DNA of 36,611 bases from a bacterium. Lineage in GTDB: Bacteria; Desulfobacterota; Deferrisomatia; Deferrisomatales; Deferrisomataceae. How positions within the stretch are numbered: the stretch's first letter is position 1; the number at the start of each line of letters is the position of its first letter. The notes under the pieces are model-generated. The model was not told where the DNA came from and made no database searches. It saw only the letters and a program-made list of their open reading frames with translations. Below, piece by piece: positions 15,264-23,284 of this stretch. The stretch is from contig JALUTY010000061.1 in assembly GCA_027021615.1 (NCBI GenBank), positions 1 through 36,611 of the forward strand, given 5' to 3'. The position numbers and the translations under genes were made by a program.

Positions 15264-16976
15264 ATGATCCTGGCGTCCCAGAGGCAGATCCGCAGGTACA
15301 CCGAGCTGGGCTGTTGGGGGGAGCGCACCCTCCTGGACGACTTTCGGGAACACGTCCGCCGCACCCCCGAACGCACCGCCGTGGTGGACCCGCCGAACAA
15401 GGAGGATCTCATGGGGCTGGCCCCGGAGCGGGTCTCCTACAAGGCCCTCCACCGGGCGGTGGAAGGGGTGGCCACGGCCTTGCGGGCCGCGGGCCTGGAA
15501 AAGGACGACGTGGTCCTGGCCCAGATCCCCAACAGCTGGGAGCTGGCCATGCTCTACCTCGCGGTGGCCCGGGCCGGCGGGGTGCTCTCGCCCGTGCCCG
15601 TGCAGTGGCGCTCGCGGGAGCTCGCCTACGTGGCCCGGCTGACCCGGGCCAGGGCATTCGTGACGGTGGAGTCGCACCGGGGGTTCGATCACCTGGCCCA
15701 GGCCAGGGCCCTGGCCGAGCAAGTGCCCTCCCTCCGGCAGGTGCTCTCCGTGGCCGAGATCCGGCGCATGGCCCGGGAGACCCCGGATCCGGGGCTCGAC
15801 CGGATCCGGGTGGACGCCAACGACATCTTCACGATCTGCTGGACCTCGGGAACCGAGGCCCAACCCAAGGGCTGCCCCCTCAGCCACAACAACTGGAGGT
15901 GCCAGGCCTCCCTGGCCGCATCGGCCGGCCTGCGGCCGGGGGACGTCCTGCTCACCGCCGGGCCGCTGGTGAACATGGGGGCCCTGGGCACGGTGTACGC
16001 CCCCTGGCTGATCCTGGGGGGGACCATGGTTCTCCACCACCCGTTCGACCCGGCCCTGCTGCTTCGGCAGATGGTGGAGGAGAAGATCCACTACACGCTC
16101 CTGGTGCCGGCGGTGGTGAACCTGATCCTCAAGCACCCCGCGGCAGACTCCTTCGACCTCGGGGGGATCCGCAGCATCACGGTGGGCTCGGCCCCCCCGT
16201 CCCTGTGGGCCATGCGCGAGTTCAAGCGCCGATGGGACATCGACATCGGCAACATCTGGGGCCAGAACGAGGGAACCGGCCTCGTGTCCACCTCCGGAGA
16301 CGTCCCCGACATGGAGGTCCGGGTCGACCACTTTCCGCGCTACGGCGTCAAGGGCCGCACGTGGGCCTCGCCCGTCACCCGGTTCGTGGAGACCCGGGTG
16401 GTGGACGAGCAGGACCGGGAACTCGTCCAGGACGGGGCGGTGGGCGAGCTCCTGTACCGCGGCCCCAACGTGATGCCGGGTTACTTCAACCGGCCCGACC
16501 TGAACGAGCAGGCCTTCGACGAGGAGGGGTTCTTCCGCACCGGCGACCTGTTCCGGATCCGTGGGGAGCACTACCTGAGCTTCGTGGACCGGAAGAAGGA
16601 CATCATCATCCGGGGCGGGATGAACATCAGCGCCCAGGAGGTGGAGAACCTGATCCTCGCCCACCCCGACGTGCAGGACGCGGCCGTGGTGGGCATGCCC
16701 GACCAGGACCTGGGCGAGCGCTGCTGCGCCTACGTGGTGCCCCGGGCCGGCGCGCGGATCCGCCTGGAGGACCTGACCTCGTTCATGCGGGATCAGGGCG
16801 TGGCCGTGTACAAGCTGCCCGAGCGGCTCGAGCTCGTGGATCAGATCCCCCGGAACCCCGTGGGCAAGGTGCTGAAGGCAAGGCTCCGGGAGGACATCCG
16901 CGCGAAGCTGGCGCAGAGTGTGGAGGGGAACCGGGCAGATCCGAGAGAGGAAGACTCCGACACCAAGGAGACGTGA
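15264..16976 (+). CDS. AMP-forming acyl-CoA ligase, second copy type
   Basis: A 570-residue adenylate-forming ligase only distantly similar to the one at 10336. The phosphate loop is altered, TSGTEAQPKGCPLSHNN instead of the usual TSGTTGxPKG. The later motifs are intact: WGQNEGTG, GFFRTGDLF, DRKKDIIIRGGMNISAQEVE and NPVGKVLKARLR with the catalytic lysine. ATG 15264 is preceded by AGGAGGTGGCC; a GTG six bases upstream overlaps that site. It is flanked by CACCCGTCAC-type spacer repeats. Having two ligases in one cluster suggests either two substrates or two stages, such as re-activation of a shortened acid; this is inference. Confidence 0.9.
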   Translation: MILASQRQIRRYTELGCWGERTLLDDFREHVRRTPERTAVVDPPNKEDLMGLAPERVSYKALHRAVEGVATALRAAGLEKDDVVLAQIPNSWELAMLYLAVARAGGVLSPVPVQWRSRELAYVARLTRARAFVTVESHRGFDHLAQARALAEQVPSLRQVLSVAEIRRMARETPDPGLDRIRVDANDIFTICWTSGTEAQPKGCPLSHNNWRCQASLAASAGLRPGDVLLTAGPLVNMGALGTVYAPWLILGGTMVLHHPFDPALLLRQMVEEKIHYTLLVPAVVNLILKHPAADSFDLGGIRSITVGSAPPSLWAMREFKRRWDIDIGNIWGQNEGTGLVSTSGDVPDMEVRVDHFPRYGVKGRTWASPVTRFVETRVVDEQDRELVQDGAVGELLYRGPNVMPGYFNRPDLNEQAFDEEGFFRTGDLFRIRGEHYLSFVDRKKDIIIRGGMNISAQEVENLILAHPDVQDAAVVGMPDQDLGERCCAYVVPRAGARIRLEDLTSFMRDQGVAVYKLPERLELVDQIPRNPVGKVLKARLREDIRAKLAQSVEGNRADPREEDSDTKET

Positions 16977-17032
16977 CGTCATCCGTCACCGATCACCCGT
17001 CACCCATTACTGATTCTCCAGGAGTGAAGCCC

Positions 17033-17857
17033 ATGGAAAGGATGCTCGAAGGGAAGGTCAGCGTGATCACCGGTGCCGGCCGGGGGATCGGCCGCAGCGC
17101 CGCCCTCCTGTTCGCATCGGAGGGGGCCCGGGTGGTGGTGAGCGACCTGGACGAGGGCCCGGCCCGCGAGGTGGTGGACGAGATCCGCGCCCGGGGCGGC
17201 GAGGCCGTGGCCGTGGTGGGGGACGTGACCGCCGAGGGATTTGCCGAGCGGCTGGTGCAAACCGCGGTGGAGAGCTTCGGCCCTTCCATCGACGTGCTGG
17301 TGAACAATGCCGGGTACACCTGGGACGGGGTGGTCCACAAGATGACCGACGAGCAGTGGGAGGCCATGTGGAGGGTTCACTGCACCGCCCCGTTTCGCAT
17401 CGTGCGGGCCGCCGCCCCCTACATCCGGGGCGCGGCCAAGCGGGACATGGAGCAGGGCCGGCGGGTCCACCGGAAGATCATCAACGTGAGCTCGGTGGCC
17501 GGCACCGACGGAAACCCGGGCCAGATCAACTACTCCACGGCCAAGGCCGGGATCCTGGGGTTCACCCGGACCCTGGCCCGGGAGTGGGGCCGGTTCAACG
17601 TGAACGTGAACGCCGTGGCCTACGGCTGGATCGAGACCCGGCTCACCCGGGCCAAGGACGAGGACACCGTGATCGAGGCCGGGGGCACCCGCATCCCGGT
17701 GGGGGTACCCCGCCAGCAGCTCGAGGTGTTCCGGGCCCTGATTCCCCTGGGCCGGCCCGGCACCCCGGAGGAGGCCGCGCGGGTCATGCTGTTCCTGGCC
17801 TCTCCCCTGTCGGACTACGTGTCGGGCCAGGTGATCAAGGTCACCGGCGGCTGGTAA
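17033..17857 (+). CDS. Short-chain dehydrogenase/reductase (SDR), FabG-like
   Basis: A 274-residue NAD(P)-dependent oxidoreductase with a Rossmann motif TGAGRGIG (13-20), NNAG (91-94), Ser in INVSSVAG (about 153) and the catalytic pair Y167/K171 in YSTAK. D38 or D40 after the second strand (VVVSDLDE) points to NAD rather than NADP. ATG 17033 follows CCAGGAGTGAAGCCC. In this cluster it would fit 3-hydroxyacyl-CoA dehydrogenation ahead of the thiolase, as BbsCD do in benzylsuccinate oxidation; this is inference. Confidence 0.92.
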   Translation: MERMLEGKVSVITGAGRGIGRSAALLFASEGARVVVSDLDEGPAREVVDEIRARGGEAVAVVGDVTAEGFAERLVQTAVESFGPSIDVLVNNAGYTWDGVVHKMTDEQWEAMWRVHCTAPFRIVRAAAPYIRGAAKRDMEQGRRVHRKIINVSSVAGTDGNPGQINYSTAKAGILGFTRTLAREWGRFNVNVNAVAYGWIETRLTRAKDEDTVIEAGGTRIPVGVPRQQLEVFRALIPLGRPGTPEEAARVMLFLASPLSDYVSGQVIKVTGGW

Positions 17858-17936
17858 AGCCGGGAAGCCCCTCCGGCCCCTGCAGGACTGGGCAACAAGG
17901 GAAGGTAACTGGTGGGGTTCGGGGCCATTGCCGGCG

Positions 17937-18123
17937 GCGGGCATGGGGCCTGCTTCCGGCCGCGCGCGAAGCCGGGCGCGAGATTCGCCGCGCAGGCACG
18001 GGGCACCGACGGTGGTTTCATGACAGCCCGGTCGGGCACGAACGATTTCACGGTGCGAGCGTTGGAGGCGCTGCGCGGCGAGCAGAGGAGCCGCGCGCGG
18101 CGCTCCAGCAGACCCCATGCCCC
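17937..18123 (-). repeat. Dispersed intergenic repeat, copy C
   Basis: The ends are inverted repeats, GGGCATGGGGCCTGCT at the left and AGCAGACCCCATGCCC at the right. Read on the minus strand, it aligns with copies A and D, sharing CTCGCCGCGCAGCGCCTCC and CGGCGAATCTC with D and GGAGCGCCG and GGCCGGAAGCAGG with A. It is directly followed by copy 2 of the duplicated upstream block. Confidence 0.75.
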
Positions 18124-18238
18124 CGGACCATGTGGTGGAGGCGAAGAGGCATGGTGATGCCTAGAACACGTGGAAATCCGTGAGGTTTTCAATCCTACCA
18201 GCGTCCTAGCGTCCTAGCGGAAGTTACATGTAAGGAGT
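18121..18238 (+). repeat. Duplicated upstream block, copy 2 (before the MaoC-type gene)
   Basis: Nearly identical to 13811-13934, including the GGCATGGTGATGCC hairpin and the CCTAGCGTCCTAGCGGAAGTTACATG tract (written here in parts: CCTAGCGTCCTAGCGG, AAGTTACATG). It ends in the AAGGAG ribosome site of the next gene. Confidence 0.85.
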
Positions 18239-18243
18239 GCGTG

Positions 18244-19086
18244 ATGATCCATCTGGACGCCGTGGGGGAGGCGCTCGGGCCCTTCGTGCACCGCTACTCC
18301 TGGCGCGACGTGGTCCTGTACCACCTGGGCATCGGGGCCCGGGCCTCCGATCTGGAGTATGTGTACGAGGGGGTGGCGGGGGGGCTCCGGGTGTGCCCGT
18401 CCTTTGCCGTGGTTCCGATCCTGGCGCCCTACATGGCCGTGCTCCGGCGGATTCGGGTGCCCGTGGCGAGCATCCTCCACGGGGAGCAGACGATCCGGCT
18501 CCACGGCCCCCTCCCGCCCGAGGGGGAGTTCCACACCACGGCCCGGGCGTCCGCCGTGTACGACAAGGGCAAGGCGGCGCTGCTGATCGCGGAGAGCCGC
18601 ACCACCGACGCGTCGGGCGCCCTCCTGTTCGAGACCCGGGCCGCCGTGCTGTGCCGGGGCATGGGGGGATGGGGCGGGGACCCCGGGCCCCGACCGGAGC
18701 CTCGGACCGTCCCCGGCGACCGCCCCCCGGACTTCGAGGCCAGCGAGGCCACGGCCGAGAACCAGGCCGCGCTGTACCGCCTTTGCGGGGACACCAACCC
18801 CCTGCACATCGACCCGGCCGCGGCCCGGGCCGCCGGGTTTCCCCGGCCGATCCTCCACGGGCTGTGCACCTTCGGGTTCGTCTGCCGGGCCGTGGTATCC
18901 CGGGCCTGCGGGGGGGATCCGGCCCGTCTGCGGGAGATGGGGGTGCGGTTCGTCGCGCCCGTGTTCCCGGGCCAGACCATCACCACCCGGGGCTGGCGGG
19001 TGGGGCCGGGCACCTACCACCTGGGGGTGTCCACGGAGTCGGGGGAGGTGCTGAGCAACGCCTACGCCAGGGTGGACGAGGGGTGA
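18244..19086 (+). CDS. MaoC-like (R)-specific enoyl-CoA hydratase (hydratase 2, double hot-dog)
   Basis: A 280-residue protein with two hot-dog halves, as in the hydratase-2 part of multifunctional enzyme 2. The C-terminal half carries the active-site motif LCGDTNPLHIDPAAA with D183 and H188, followed by FPRPILHGLCTFGF. The N-terminal half lacks this motif, which is normal because it only shapes the acyl pocket. It would hydrate a trans-2-enoyl-CoA to the (R)-3-hydroxyacyl-CoA. ATG 18244 is favoured over a GTG three bases earlier because of its spacing to AAGGAG. The next gene begins 31 bases on. Confidence 0.9.
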   Translation: MIHLDAVGEALGPFVHRYSWRDVVLYHLGIGARASDLEYVYEGVAGGLRVCPSFAVVPILAPYMAVLRRIRVPVASILHGEQTIRLHGPLPPEGEFHTTARASAVYDKGKAALLIAESRTTDASGALLFETRAAVLCRGMGGWGGDPGPRPEPRTVPGDRPPDFEASEATAENQAALYRLCGDTNPLHIDPAAARAAGFPRPILHGLCTFGFVCRAVVSRACGGDPARLREMGVRFVAPVFPGQTITTRGWRVGPGTYHLGVSTESGEVLSNAYARVDEG

Positions 19087-19117
19087 CCGAATCTCGAAGC
19101 ACGAGGAGCGAGGGATC

Positions 19118-20254
19118 ATGTACCAGGCAGAGCATCGAATCTTCCGCGAGGCCTTCCGCCGGTTCCTGGACCGGGAGGTGGTTCCCCACATCGACCGGTG
19201 GGAGGCGGATGGGATCGTCCCCCGGGAGGCGTGGGCCAAGCTCGGCGCGGCCGGGTTCCTGTGCCCCTGGCTCCCCGCGGAGTACGGCGGCAGCGGGGCC
19301 GACTTCCTCTACTCGGTGGTCATCGCCGAGGAGCTGGCCCGGGCCGGCGCGGTGGGGCTCATGGCCCCGCTCCACAGCGACATCGTGGTCCCGTACCTCT
19401 ACCACCTGGGCACCGAGGAGCAGAGGCGCCGGTGGCTGCCCGGGTGCGCCTCGGGCGAGATCCTCACGGCCGTGGCCATGTCCGAGCCCAACGCGGGCTC
19501 CGACCTGGCCGCCCTCAAAACCTGGGCTCGCCGGGAGGGGGACGAGTACGTGATCAACGGCAGCAAGATCTTCATCTCCAACGGGATCCAAGCCGACCTG
19601 GTGGTGGTGGCCTGCCGCACCGACCGGGATGCCCCGCCCTCCCGGGGGATCAGCCTGATCTGCGTGGAGGCCGACGCCCCGGGCTTCAAGCGGGGCCGGA
19701 AGCTCGAGAAGATGGGCCTTCGCTCCCAGGACACGGCCGAGCTGGTGTTCGACGAGTGCCGGGTGCCGGCGGGGAACCTGCTGGGCCAGGAGAACCGGGG
19801 ATTCTATCACATGATGGCCCACCTCCAGCAGGAGCGGCTCATGTGCGCCGTGATGGCCCAGGCCATGGCCGAGGCCATGCTCGACATGACCGTGACCTAC
19901 GCCACCGAGCGCAAGGCCTTCGGCCGGCCCGTCGCGGCGTTTCAGCACAACGCGTTCAAGATCGTGGACATGGCCACCGAGATCAAGATGGGCCGGGCGT
20001 TCCTGGACCAGCTCATCCGCCGGCACCTGGCCGGGGACGACATCGTGACCGACGTGTCCATGGCCAAGGCGTGGATCGCCGAGATGGCCAACCGGGTGGC
20101 GTACCACTGCGTGCAGCTCCACGGCGGCTACGGGTACATGGAGGAGTACCCGATCTGCCGGTTCTACCGCGACGTGCGGCCCTTTGCGATCTTCGCCGGC
20201 ACCACCGAGATCATGAAGCTCATCGTGGCCCGGAACATGGGGCTCCTGGGTTGA
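19118..20254 (+). CDS. Acyl-CoA dehydrogenase
   Basis: A 378-residue flavoprotein that would oxidise an acyl-CoA to the enoyl-CoA, passing electrons to ETF. Features are MSEPNAGSDLAALKT (about 121-135), YVINGSKIFISNG, RKAFGRPVAAFQ, and VQLHGGYGYMEEYPICRFYRDVR. The C-terminal motif is FAGTTEIM, without Glu before GT. The base is probably E239 in LQQERLM, as in long-chain and isovaleryl-CoA dehydrogenases (motif-based inference). GAGGAGCGAGGGATC precedes ATG 19118. It is the oxidation step that pairs with the hydratase gene directly upstream. Confidence 0.94.
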   Translation: MYQAEHRIFREAFRRFLDREVVPHIDRWEADGIVPREAWAKLGAAGFLCPWLPAEYGGSGADFLYSVVIAEELARAGAVGLMAPLHSDIVVPYLYHLGTEEQRRRWLPGCASGEILTAVAMSEPNAGSDLAALKTWARREGDEYVINGSKIFISNGIQADLVVVACRTDRDAPPSRGISLICVEADAPGFKRGRKLEKMGLRSQDTAELVFDECRVPAGNLLGQENRGFYHMMAHLQQERLMCAVMAQAMAEAMLDMTVTYATERKAFGRPVAAFQHNAFKIVDMATEIKMGRAFLDQLIRRHLAGDDIVTDVSMAKAWIAEMANRVAYHCVQLHGGYGYMEEYPICRFYRDVRPFAIFAGTTEIMKLIVARNMGLLG

Positions 20255-20335
20255 CTCGGCCGGCCCGTCGCCCGTACCGTTCCGCTGGGCCCGACACGGG
20301 CCGGGGATGCAGCGCGTGAAGGCAGGAGAGATCCC

Positions 20336-20953
20336 ATGGGAATGGGCAGCACGGCCGGGGACACCTTTGGCCAGATCCTGGAGGCGGCCAAGGAGCTCTT
20401 CTACGAGAAGGGCTACGAGAACGCGACCACCCGCGAGATCACGGACCGGGCCGGCATCACCAAGGCCGCCATGTACTACCACTTCAGGAACAAGCAGGAG
20501 ATCCTCTACACCATCTGTCTGCAGGCGGCGGACGATCTCATCGGCAACATGCGCGAGGCCATCGCGGCGAGCCGTCAGGAGCCGGGGGGGGACCTGCGCG
20601 GCCAGATGAGGAGGATCCTACTGAGCTACGCCAACACCTACCTGAAGAACAAGATCTTCAACAAGATCCTGCTCCACGACATCGAGTACCTGGACGAGGG
20701 CAAGAAGCGGGTGATCCTGGACAAGGAGAAGGAGAACGTCCGCCAACTCCGGGATTTCCTGGAGGGCCTGATCGAGCGGGGCGCGCTCCGGCCCGTGAAC
20801 CCCACCGTGATGACCTTCAGCCTGATCAGTACCCTCCACTGGCTGTTCTTTTGGTACCGGGAGGGCGGCCCCCTGACCCTGGAGCAGGTGATCGACGAGA
20901 TCGTGGACCTGTTCCTGTTCGGAAGCGCGGCCGCCCGCCCACCGGCGGGGTGA
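20336..20953 (+). CDS. TetR/AcrR-family transcriptional regulator
   Basis: A 205-residue repressor with an N-terminal helix-turn-helix (ILEAAKELFYEKGYENATTREITDRAGITKAAMYYHFRNKQEIL, about residues 14-58, quoted in short pieces elsewhere as TTREITDRAG and YYHFRNKQEI). The helical ligand domain follows and ends LFLFGSAAARPPAG. Relatives of this kind (KstR2/FadR-like TetR proteins) sense acyl-CoAs. Lying inside the catabolic cluster, it is the obvious candidate regulator. AGGAGAGATCCC precedes ATG 20336. Confidence 0.9.
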   Translation: MGMGSTAGDTFGQILEAAKELFYEKGYENATTREITDRAGITKAAMYYHFRNKQEILYTICLQAADDLIGNMREAIAASRQEPGGDLRGQMRRILLSYANTYLKNKIFNKILLHDIEYLDEGKKRVILDKEKENVRQLRDFLEGLIERGALRPVNPTVMTFSLISTLHWLFFWYREGGPLTLEQVIDEIVDLFLFGSAAARPPAG

Positions 20954-21006
20954 GGTCGGGCCGGCGGGAAGGGGCCGCCCCTGTGCTCCCAAAGGAGACT
21001 TCGTTC

Positions 21007-21801
21007 ATGAGCGGCAAGGTCCGGATCGAGATGCGAGACGGGGTGGCCCACCTCACCCTCAACCGCCCCGAGGCCCTCAACGCGCTGGATCCCGAGATGG
21101 CCCGCGCCCTTCGGGTGGCCGCCGAGGCCGTGGGGGAGGATGACGCGGTGCGCTGCGTGGTGCTCCAGGGGGCGGGGGAGCACTTCATGGCGGGGGGCGA
21201 CGTCGGCTTCTTCCGGCGGCAGATCGAGACCGCCGGATCGGAGGCGGCCGTGATCCCCCGCGAGGTGTTTCGCGACGCCCACGGCGCGATCCTGGCCCTG
21301 CGGCGGATGCCCAAGCCGGTGATCGCCAGCGTGCGGGGGGCCGCGGCCGGCTACGGGGTGAGCCTGGTGGCCGCGTGCGACCTGGCCCTCGCGGCCGAGG
21401 GCAGCGTGTTCACCCTGGCCTACTGCCACATTGGTGCGAGCCCCGACGGCGGAGCCACGTACTTTCTTCCCCGCACCGTGGGGTTCAAGCGCACCATGGA
21501 GTTGATGCTCCTCGGCGGCCGCTACGACGCGCACGCTGCCCTTGCCATGGGCCTGGTCAACCGGGTCGTGCCCAGGGAGGACCTAGAGCGGGAGACCGCC
21601 GCCCTGGCCGCCCGGCTCGCATCGGGGCCCTCCGAGGCCTATGCCCGGGGCAAGGCCCTGGTGAACGCCTCGTTCCGACACACCCTGGAGGAGCAGCTGG
21701 ACGCGGAGGAGGAGGCGTTCCTGGCGTGCGCCGCCACCCCGGACTTTGCCGAGGGCGTCCGGGCCTTCTGCGAGAAACGCCCCGCGCGATTCCGCGGCTG
21801 A
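21007..21801 (+). CDS. Enoyl-CoA hydratase/isomerase (crotonase fold), PaaG-like active site
   Basis: A 264-residue crotonase-superfamily enzyme. The oxyanion-hole segments are HFMAGGDVGFF (about 59-69) and GAAAGYGVSL (111-120). In the active-site segment TLAYCHIGASPDGGATYFLPRTVG the first catalytic Glu of true hydratases is absent (AY instead of PE), while Asp147 is kept in SPDGG. That single-acid pattern is seen in isomerases such as PaaG and enoyl-CoA isomerases, so double-bond or ring isomerisation is more likely than hydration (inference). ATG 21007 follows AAAGGAGACTTCGTTC. Confidence 0.9.
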   Translation: MSGKVRIEMRDGVAHLTLNRPEALNALDPEMARALRVAAEAVGEDDAVRCVVLQGAGEHFMAGGDVGFFRRQIETAGSEAAVIPREVFRDAHGAILALRRMPKPVIASVRGAAAGYGVSLVAACDLALAAEGSVFTLAYCHIGASPDGGATYFLPRTVGFKRTMELMLLGGRYDAHAALAMGLVNRVVPREDLERETAALAARLASGPSEAYARGKALVNASFRHTLEEQLDAEEEAFLACAATPDFAEGVRAFCEKRPARFRG

Positions 21802-21820
21802 GACCAAGTTGCATCCAAAG

Positions 21821-22033
21821 CTATCGGCCCCCTGCTCAGAGGGGCAAGGGACCTGCCGGAGAGCCGGGCGCGGCCCCTTGGCTCGCCGCGCAGCGCCTCC
21901 GGCGTCTGGACTGCGAAAGGGCGCGGATTCCAACGGGTTGCCATGAAGCCAGCTCCCCCGCCCCGTGCCTGCACGGCGAATCTCAATGCCTGGCTTCGCG
22001 CCCGGCCGGAGGCAGGTTCCTTGCCCCGCCCCC
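21821..22033 (+). repeat. Dispersed intergenic repeat, copy D
   Basis: It begins CTATCGGCCCCCTGCTCAGAG and ends GGCCGGAGGCAGG then TTCCTTGCCCC. GGGGCAAGGGACCTGCC and GGCAGGTTCCTTGCCCC are the terminal inverted repeats. It lies between two converging genes. Confidence 0.75.
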
Positions 22034-22092
22034 GGATACGTATCCGATGGTTGGCAACTTGGTATGAGACCACGAGGGGAGGGTGTGTACCG

Positions 22093-23205
22093 TCAGCCCT
22101 TTTCCGAATCGAGCCCCGCCAACGCCAAGGCCTCCCCCCGGCCGAGCCCCACCCTCTCGCCGGCCTCGAGGATCTCCTCCCAGGTAACGGCATCCACCGG
22201 AATTCCATGCCTCTGCCGCTCGGCCGCGGCCAGGCGCTCGGGCTCCCCGGCCACGAGCACCGGCTCGGCCGGCTGGGCCGGAGGCGACGCCTTGGCGTAT
22301 GCCACCATGGCGTCGATCTCGGCCTGCATCCACTCCGGGTCGCCGAACCGCCCCGGGTCGATCAGAACGCTGAACAGGTTGTTTACGATCGCCCCCTTCC
22401 GGGGGATGGCCGGCTGGATCGTGCCGCCCCCCGAGAGCACCCCGGCCAGGAGCTCGGCGACCAGGGCGAGCCCATAGCCTTTGTGCTCCCCGACGGGGAG
22501 GAGCGCCCCTCGACGATCCTGCCGGAACATCACCTTCGGATCCCGGGTGGGCCGGCCTTCCTCGTCGACCAGGTGCCCCTCGGGCACGAGCTCCCCCTTG
22601 TTCATGAGCAGCCGCACCTTGCCCAGCGCGATGCGGCTCGTGGCCATGTCGAGGAGGATCGGGCCCTCCCGGCCCGGCCGGGGGATCGTCACGCACACCG
22701 GGTTCGTGCCGAACCGGGCGTCGCCTCCCCGGAACGGAGCCATCAGGGGCGGATGGTCCTGCACGTTGACCCAGTGGAGCGAGACCAGCCCGCCCTCGGC
22801 CGCCTGCTCCCCATAGGTGCCGACCCGACCCACGTGGTGGGCGTGCCGAAGGGTCACCACCGACACCCCGAGGGCACGGCAGCGCTCGATCCCGGCGGCG
22901 ATGGCCTCCCGGGCCACCCGCTGACCGTAGCCGCGCCCCCCCTCGAACCGCAGGATCGGCCCTTCGTCGGCGAGGAGCCGGGCCGGGGTGTTGGGGTGAA
23001 GCAGCCCCTCCCCCACGAACCGCACGTAGTAGGGGATCATCCCCACCCCGTGGCTGTCGTGCCCGGCCAGGTTGGCCCGGACGAGATGCTCGGCCACCAC
23101 CCGGGCCTCGCCGGGCTCGCTTCCCGCCCGGCACAGAACGGCCTCCGCCACCCTCTGAAGGGCACCGGACGGCATGCGCATCTCACGGTTACCGGACACG
23201 ATCAT
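22093..23205 (-). CDS. Malate/L-lactate/ureidoglycolate dehydrogenase family oxidoreductase (Ldh_2)
   Basis: A 370-residue NAD(P)-dependent oxidoreductase of the family that reduces 2-keto acids or imines (sulfolactate, ureidoglycolate and piperideine carboxylate enzymes). Landmarks are LVRANLAGHDSHGVGMIPYY, the conserved HHVGRVGTYGEQAAEGG, FGTNPVCVTIPRP, LLDMATSRIALGKV, and GEHKGYGLALVAELLAGVLSGG. The substrate is not predictable. The start is uncertain: ATG 23205 lies very close to AGGAGGAGG, and the GTG two codons on has better spacing. It converges with the crotonase gene and follows the nitrite reductase gene on the same strand. Confidence 0.88.
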   Translation of the reverse strand: MIVSGNREMRMPSGALQRVAEAVLCRAGSEPGEARVVAEHLVRANLAGHDSHGVGMIPYYVRFVGEGLLHPNTPARLLADEGPILRFEGGRGYGQRVAREAIAAGIERCRALGVSVVTLRHAHHVGRVGTYGEQAAEGGLVSLHWVNVQDHPPLMAPFRGGDARFGTNPVCVTIPRPGREGPILLDMATSRIALGKVRLLMNKGELVPEGHLVDEEGRPTRDPKVMFRQDRRGALLPVGEHKGYGLALVAELLAGVLSGGGTIQPAIPRKGAIVNNLFSVLIDPGRFGDPEWMQAEIDAMVAYAKASPPAQPAEPVLVAGEPERLAAAERQRHGIPVDAVTWEEILEAGERVGLGRGEALALAGLDSEKG

Positions 23206-23284
23206 CCTCCTCCTGCCCCAGGTTCCCGGCTCCGGCCCCCCATAGAAACGTGGGTGCTGGCAGCTACCGAGGGGCGCGGCTCGG

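Noticed and set aside
15264..16976. Possible inactive ligase because of the altered phosphate loop
   Set aside because: The lysine of PKG and all later motifs, including the catalytic C-terminal lysine, are kept, so I treat it as active.
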